Assembly: GCA_001642005.1 (NCBI GenBank)
Contig: LWCA01000001.1
Location: forward strand, 1 to 64,000
Length of the DNA stretch: 64,000 bases
Reading direction: 5' to 3'
Origin: Intoshia linei
Lineage: Eukaryota; Orthonectida; Rhopaluridae
Shown: piece by piece, positions 57,401 to 64,000 of the stretch
How the letters are laid out: each line of letters opens with the position of its first letter
Position numbering within the stretch: position 1 is the stretch's first letter
Notes under the pieces: model-generated
The model's database searches: none
The model's input: only the letters and a program-made list of their open reading frames with translations
What the model was told of the DNA's origin: nothing
Program-made: the position numbers and the translations under genes

Positions 57401-60400
57401 TAATTTCTAAAACCAAAGAATCTACACAAAATGGCATAAAAACTTTTGAATTTATATTAAATGTCACCATCAATATAAATGAAATACAAACCATGTTTTT
57501 ACAGAAATGTAGTCTAATGTACAGAACTAATCGTTCCCAGAAAATTGAATGTTTTAATCAAAAAATCCCGGGATTATTCATGGAATTTTCTGAATTTGTA
57601 ACTAAATGTGAAAGTTGCCCGAAACCTTGTATATTTGCTTATCATTCCCCAAGCACATTTTACATTCCATACCTCCCAAACTTTTTTGATTTTTGCCTAT
57701 ATAATCCTCAAAGTTTAATCGTTCAGTTTTTTAAATATTTGACTCCTGAATTGGATTTAAAACTAATAAATACCATTAATGTGGAAGAAAATATTTTGCA
57801 TTTAAAGCTGGCTAATTGTAAATTATTGGTCACTATTTCCAAAAATTTAAATTGTTCATTTTTTCACATAACTATTTATAAACACATTTACGATAAAAAC
57901 GTTAATTCTCAATGGATAATTAATGATTTGATTGAATTAAAAGAAGAAATGAAAATGCATCCTTCTAACAATTTTAATTACGTCCAATCCAAAATTGCTA
58001 TAGATTGGTTCAATGATGTGTACGGGGAAAATATACTCATTGTGTATATTAATAACAAAATTTTATTATTTTCTCAATATTCTGATAAAGACTCTGTTGA
58101 CGATGACCACTATTTGCAAAAAGATGTGTATACAAATATTTTCAATTCAACTCAAAAAATTGATTCCAATTGTATAAAAATTGATGAAAATCCAATGTTG
58201 ATCAAGTATAGACGTGGTATTTTTAGTAGTAAAACTTATAACTCTCTCATGAGTTGTACTTTATCTAACCATTTGGTTGAAACTAAAGAACCGGTTTCAG
58301 CACTTTTTGTAGTTACCAGTAAATATAATCTTTGGAAACTTTTACAAGAGGAAAAATTGCCGGATCATAATTTATTTAAATTTTTAAATTCACAAAAATC
58401 TAAATGTAATTTTGATGGAACTAAAAAATTTACATGTATTGTTAATGGAAATGTTTTGATTGTTAATGAAAAAAATGAAATTTTGTTGTATTATTCTTTT
58501 CAGTCTAAACTTAACTTACAAAAATACAAAATTTACCGGTCCATAGATTATCCTAATAACACACTTGCCAAGTATAAAATGGTTCATTTATCTCAAATTC
58601 ACCCTACCTATTTATTATTATTATTGAAACTAAATTTAACAAATTCTTTTAAAACAATAATGGCACAATTTCAAATTTTTATTCAAAATGGTTCTGAATT
58701 GAATCCAACGTCTATTTTTACCATTTTTTCTGATTTAGCCGGTCAATTGCATTTTTCAGGTGAAATTGTTAATTTTGAAGATAAATTTGAAGAATTTATT
58801 AAAATTTCTCATTTGTTTAATCAACATGAATCAAGTTTGTTCAAAAGTATACAATCTCATTGTCTGGGTCCAGGTTTAAAGGGTTTGAATGGTAATGGTG
58901 TTTTTCCAATTTTGATGTCTTCGTTTTTATTGGATATTTATGATAAACGATTAGATTTGGTTGATTTCAATTGTTTTTCTAATTCTCTCTTGTGTTGGCA
59001 GTATTTATATTCTTCTGAAGATGAAATATTACAACAATTTCCTCAAATTAATGATAAAAATATTACATGGGAACATTTAAAACATTTGGGTGTCGGATTT
59101 TGGTCAACGAATTTGGAATATATTAAAAAAATTATACTTGTCATTGCGAGAAATGAATTTAAAAAGAATAATAATCCAATGGATTCAGCTTTGTTTTATA
59201 TTTTGCTAAAAAAGAAAAATACACTTGCAGCCTTATATAGATCTCAAAAGAAGGACATAATGGCTAAATTTTTTTCATCAGATTTTGAAAACCATGATTG
59301 TAAACGTAAAGCTTTAAAAAATGCGTATGCTATGTTGGGTCGTCAAAATTTTTACTACAGTGTAGCATTTTTCCTGGTATCAAACCGAATAAAAGACGCA
59401 ATAAAAGTGTGTATCGACAACCTCTATGATATTAATTTGGCATTAATAATAAGTAGGTTGTATCCATGCTCAGACTTTGATCAAAATGGTTTAATTGTCA
59501 CTTGTTTGGACGATTGGACGAAATTCAATAAAATGAATCTACAAAACAAACAAAAATTCAAAAATCAAAATAATTCAAAATTGGTGGACATATTTCTACC
59601 TTTAATGTGTTTCTGGGTTCAAAATCAGTACGTTCTATCACTAGAATATTTATTTGAATGTATATTAATCAAATATGATGATAAATATTGGCAAAGTATT
59701 TTTATGTACAATACAAGTAATTCGAATGAAATAAAGAATGACAATTACATTTTTGGTAATTTATACAATTGTTGTGTTTATGAATTGGTTGAAATAATGA
59801 CGTTGTATTTACATGTAAAAAAACTTATTAATAAAAAACCCAAATGTACTACAAAATTTTTTGTCACTGGATCGCAAGATTCAACTACATGTTGTGAAAA
59901 TTTTGTTTATTTGGAACGAAAATTTTTGATATTAATTTCACAAGTTTTTGATCGAATCAACCAACCTCACTACAGTTTGTTATTATTGATGAATTGTGAA
60001 TTTGATGTAAAACAAAATTTTGTTGAGGATAACTATAATTCCTTTATTTATTACAATATACACAATTCTCTTATAAATACAGTAACGAGCGAATTGGTTA
60101 ATTTTGACTGTTTAAATTATTCAAATAATGACAAGTCTTCCCTCATAGAATGCAATATTAAATTTCAAGATTGGTTGGTATCCGTGTTTGATGTTTTTAC
60201 TAAATTTTTTTCATATATTAATTTGTTTACCGATATGGAGAAAGAACCAAACTTTCATAATCAAATGTGTCAAGTATTTTGTGGGTATGAATCTAAAAAC
60301 TGTAAATCGTTAAATGATTACAAGTTTGATGCGGATGTAAATTCTCATTGTTTTGGAATATTGCAATATTTTTTAAATTTTCTTGTATTCAACCAACTTA

Positions 60401-63400
60401 ATCTTAAATTTTCAAACCTGATCAACATTAGGGTTGCCATTATGCACCAAATGTACTCTATATTGAACAGTTGTGTCGATTCAGAGTGTAGTGGATCTTC
60501 GCCAAGTGTACTTAATGTCAATGTTACATTTTTTGCCATTAGTTGTTATGATTCTTTATCAACCGAATTTTCCTTTCTATCTTTTGTAGATTCTCTTTCC
60601 GACATGTCTTTTAGGCAAATTAGAATTGAAATATTGTCATTTTTGACGAATTACAAATTGGATTGTGTCAATTACAGAAGTGATGATGAAATTTTTAATT
60701 TTGAATTAACGTTTTGTCTTAATAGCGCTATATCTCAATTATTGGTAAATTTACCGTGCGATCCTAATCACAGATTTAATTTTTTGGAAAGTATCTACGC
60801 CAGTCAAACTACTCAATTTAATAGGGATATTATCGATGAAGATTTGAAGCGATTACAATCCAAAATGCATAGAAAAGAAATTTCTCGGTTAAATTCATTT
60901 CAGAGCGGCTCACAGGAGTATAGTTCAAAATTTGAAAAACTTTTTATTGAAAATTCATTTAATGTTTATTTTTTATTGAATATAAATGATATATTTCAAA
61001 ATAAACCAGAATGCACCAATGTTGAAAAGCTCAATATCATTAAACATATTGACAAAAATTACCCAATTTTTCTTCCAAATATTTTTAACATGTCAGTTTA
61101 TTTTTTTAACTTGTTTCTTTCGATACACTTTCCTCTCATTATTCAAGCTATCAAAATACGAAATTGTTGGCTGCTTTGTCAATTAATTTTTAAATCTATA
61201 TCCTATCAAGCCTTTATTCAAGTTTTTGGTAATTTTAAATTGGTCAACGACGAAACTTTTAAAAGTATATCCAACCCAATTTCTCATTTTGCGATTCAAT
61301 TGGAAGGTTAGATTTTTAATTTAATTTTTAATATTTTTTAGATGGTTCAAATTTGCATTTAATATACATTCCTAGTGAGAAATCGATATTGTCTTATTTG
61401 ATGGATAAGGTTTTTTATTTTTTTTCATTTCATATTTTTAGCCTATAATTTGTATTAATGATCTTATGACATTGTTGAATTCATATGATGATGATGGAGT
61501 TTTTCAGGATGAGTATCAAGGTTATTGCTGGAATTTACTCGTTTATGTCATTAGCAAACATTTTTTTACTGTATATAATCAATTTATCATTGATTCGAAT
61601 TTTTCTCATAATGGTTTTATTTATTTTTTTATTGCAACAATTTTAATTTATTAATTTTATTTAGAACTTAAACAGTTGTTATCTCAATTAAATTACATTT
61701 TAACTTGCGTTAGACAAGCCATGAACGAATTGGTTCATAATTTGGATCAATCTGAAGTTGACTTGGAAAAAACTAATTTGAATGTTTATAAACAAGAAAA
61801 TAAACTGTCCTGGGACCAATTACTTCAAGTTGTAGAAAAAGACGAGTATAATCCTTTCTCGAGTTTGAAATCAAGGTATGATATTCAATATTTTTCATGA
61901 ATTAGTGACTTTAATTTTGAAATATCAAAGGATGGGATCATGTTTTAGGTTTTTATTTAATTTTTTATATGCTGAGAAGGCAAGGTGACAAATTTTTGAT
62001 ATAGAATATAAATTTTGGATTTAATGAGATTTCAAGAAAGATTTTATAATATTTTCTAAAATTTTTTAGTAATAAATATTTTTTTCAGTTTTTATCAAAT
62101 TTTCGTATATATTTATGGATATGTATTTCAGGAATAAAAACATTAATATATATCAAACTTTAAATATATTTTAGTTTTTATTAACAGTTTGAGTAATATT
62201 AATATTTTAGTTTGTAAACTTATTAAATTTTAGCTACGATAAAATGTCGAAATACGAATTATGGAAAATAATCATAGGCAAAAAGGAGTTTAAAAATGAT
62301 ATTTTACGTTATTTAATAAAAAATGATGTCATGTCAAAAATTGATACGCTTGATCTTTTTTCTGATCTAGAACCAGAAAAATCTGAAAGTAAAGTAAAAC
62401 TTATTGTACAAAATAAGGACGAAATCACTTCATTTTGTATTAATGATGTAATTTTTATTTTTATGCAGTCATTATTAAAGTTATAATGGGAACCCTTTAA
62501 GATGTTATAAAATAATTTTGATGATATGATTGTTCAAACCATTGTTTCTTAACAAGGGTCTACGTGTAATATTCTCTGAAAATAATCTCCAAAATATAAA
62601 GCTAGTGTAACGATCGGTTATAGACAAAGAGTTATCAGCATTTCTGTTTTATTACCATAACAATTACAAATTAGTTTATTTTTGTAAAATCGATTATTGC
62701 AAAGTTACCAGATGTTGGTATTCTTTCCCGAAGCCTGGGCGACCGCTAAATTGTTATTTTAAAAATCCCACTTTTATCCCACCATTAATAATATTTAATA
62801 AAAAATACTATTTCAAACCTGTTATGTAAAAATCCAATTTTACCAACCCTTAACCCTTAAGTTAAGGTAAAGTCTTTTTTCCTACATTTTTTGAAATCTT
62901 CGATTTTATCAAACCTTACGAGAAAAAACTATTAATCCAACGACAAAATAAAATACCAAAATTTTAGCAACCATGAAGGAAAAATCCCTTTTTTTGAATA
63001 TTTAGTTCTAAACATTAAAAATTTGTGAGAATCAAAAGCGTCATTGTATTCAGTTTATATTTTACAAATTAGTCATTTATATATTTAAAAAAAATTGCTG
63101 GTACCAGCAAATCGACCACCCTTAGTTATAGACGATTTTATTCATCTGGACACATTGAACCCTGATATCTACATTTATTTATTTGATTTTCTGTTAAAAT
63201 TAAAAAAATGAACAGTTTTTGTTACTAATTGTGTATTTTTTAAAATGAAGATGAGTCAAGTATTCTTTAGGCAGCCAGAGTGAATTTTGCAGAGTCTAGA
63301 CTAGAGTTTCAATTTTACCGACTTTTTCATTAGAGGTAATGATATTGAAACACTAGTCTAGACTCACTCAACTCAGTTTTTATAACAGATTTTACCTGAT

Positions 63401-63953
63401 TTTCGCTATATTAAACTATTTTATCATGTCATATATATAGTCATCACATAACTGATTTTTACTGCACGACAATGAAAATTTAGTTTAATTTTACCAAAAT
63501 TTGGTAAAAACCCTGTAATGATTTGATATTTGTAAAAAATTTACATTGAATTAAAACATGAAAATGTTGCAGTTACTTTTCTGTTTATTTGAACTATTAA
63601 TCAAAATTATAAAATCCAATTTTATATATTGTTACATCAAAATTTTAAATGACCTTGTTTATTATAATTTTTTTTAATTCTTTGATTGATGATGGATATA
63701 TTTTTTTAACATTGACAAAGAATATGCATAGCGTTGGTCTAAATTTTTATTATGATTATGTGATATTTTTTAACTAAAATTTATTTAGTTATCAAGCGTA
63801 ATTTTAATTTGGATTAATATTAATAACTTTTTATTTACATTAATATTTTCAGAATTTTTTCAAATATATTTCGTATTCAACTAATAAAAAAATTGTCGAA
63901 CTGGACATTAGCAATTTTTGCATATATCCTGATAACAACTTTGATCAACCAAT
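54431..63953 (+). CDS. DMXL2: DMXL/rabconnectin-3 alpha homologue (V-ATPase regulator), C-terminus outside window
   Basis: Exons 54431-54517, 55246-61306, 61342-61409, 61442-61613, 61665-61875, 62234-62447 and 63853-63953 encode about 2,304 aa so far and continue past the right edge. The first exon gives MKLFQVIPGAVSDSIKCCSV, matching the DMXL start MxLxQVLTGAVNPG; the next begins AYSCGSNTFIL. N-terminal WD40 region: WKCDFHYLEMYC-like blocks and VVHWMNNKALELS (family VVHWLNNKELHFT). The Rav1p-type C-terminal region has LGVGFWSTNLEYIKKII, NNNPMDSALFYILLKKKNTL, ALYRSQKKDIMAKFFS and RKALKNAYAMLGRQNFYYSV. The last visible exons (EITSFCIND, KKIVELDISNF) start the C-terminal WD repeats. Known role: RAVE-like assembly factor for V-ATPase on vesicles. 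Exon 2 is 6.06 kb with no intron. DMXL1 and DMXL2 cannot be separated. Confidence 0.92.
62448..63852 (+). other. Large intron of DMXL with repeat fragments
   Basis: 1.4-kb intron. 62740-62900 (AAAAATCCCACTTTTATCCC, AACCCTTAACCCTTAAG) resembles the inverted block at 12150-12310. It also contains the long hairpin at 63292-63365. No coding exon seen. Confidence 0.45.
63292..63365. repeat. 22-bp inverted repeat (hairpin)
   Basis: Left arm GAGTCTAGACTAGAGTTTCA (+AT) at 63292-63313 and right arm at 63344-63365 are complementary with one mismatch; loop 30 bp. The GAGTGA/CTCACTC flanks extend the symmetry. Likely a tiny foldback or MITE in the DMXL intron. Confidence 0.65.
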
Positions 63954-64000
63954 GTAATTTATTTTGTAAGTCTATAATATTTCAAGCTTTGCTGCAAGAA

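Noticed and set aside
56509..57494. Minus-strand open frames under DMXL exon 2
   Set aside because: Shadows of a well-supported 6-kb plus-strand coding exon.
1..64000. CRISPR array, operon, Shine-Dalgarno sites or prophage
   Set aside because: The window is intron-bearing animal DNA; no regularly spaced direct repeats of CRISPR type and no bacterial gene organisation are present.

Overview
The window is animal nuclear DNA: strongly AT-rich, with GT-AG introns throughout and genes made of many small exons. Animal-type orthologues include a fused mRNA capping enzyme, a rabphilin/Noc2-type Rab effector, a DMXL/rabconnectin protein, a choline-transporter-like protein and TRIP4. Three motile- or ciliary-apparatus genes (CFAP53, CFAP410/C21orf2, BBS8/TTC8) mean the organism has cilia. 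Many introns are only 35-45 bp, intergenic gaps are often 30-500 bp, and there is roughly one gene per 4 kb. This suggests a compact-genome, fast-evolving invertebrate. A small parasitic or meiofaunal animal such as an orthonectid fits, but that is inference only and no species marker is visible.

Layout. 1-0.5 kb: 3' end of an unrecognised plus-strand gene. 0.8-5.3 kb (-): mRNA capping enzyme. 6.2-9.5 kb (+): CFAP53, with an antisense R-SNARE gene nested in intron 2. 9.6-13.3 kb: transposon-rich, with an LCAT/PLA2G15-like fragment between Tigger/pogo-like ends and a hAT relic. 13.4-14.8 kb (+): PSMA2. 14.9-15.9 kb (-): CFAP410, head-to-head with BBS8 (16.4-18.3 kb, +). 19.1-22.6 kb (-): Noc2/rabphilin-like Rab effector with a hAT MITE in its last intron. 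22.7-25.8 kb: Tc1 transposase relic and a TACTGACA motif array. 25.8-34.9 kb (-): choline transporter-like gene (SLC44), whose introns hold a decayed hAT transposase and several MITEs. 37.4-44.7 kb (-): VPS33 (HOPS/CORVET) with a 2-kb intron holding a large TGTCAGTA array. 45.4-47.2 kb: RPL37A (-) and MRPL27 (+) share a 119-bp gap, and ISY1 (-) follows tail-to-tail. 47.4 kb: tRNA-Gly(TCC). 47.9-49.5 kb (+): GDE1-type phosphodiesterase. 49.9-50.4 kb (-): 3' exons of an unrecognised gene. 51.1-51.9 kb: Tigger/pogo relics. 51.9-53.8 kb (-): TRIP4/ASC-1. 54.4-64.0 kb (+): DMXL, running off the right edge.

The genes are mostly single-copy housekeeping functions: RNA capping, splicing, translation, proteasome, membrane traffic (VPS33, R-SNARE, Rab effector, V-ATPase-linked DMXL), lipid metabolism and cilia. 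They are not an operon, but several pairs sit close enough to share promoters or terminator regions.

Exon limits were read by hand from splice sites, frame phase and similarity to remembered families. For every gene called complete, the exon lengths sum to a multiple of three. No search was run, so family names rest on recognised motifs and colinearity.
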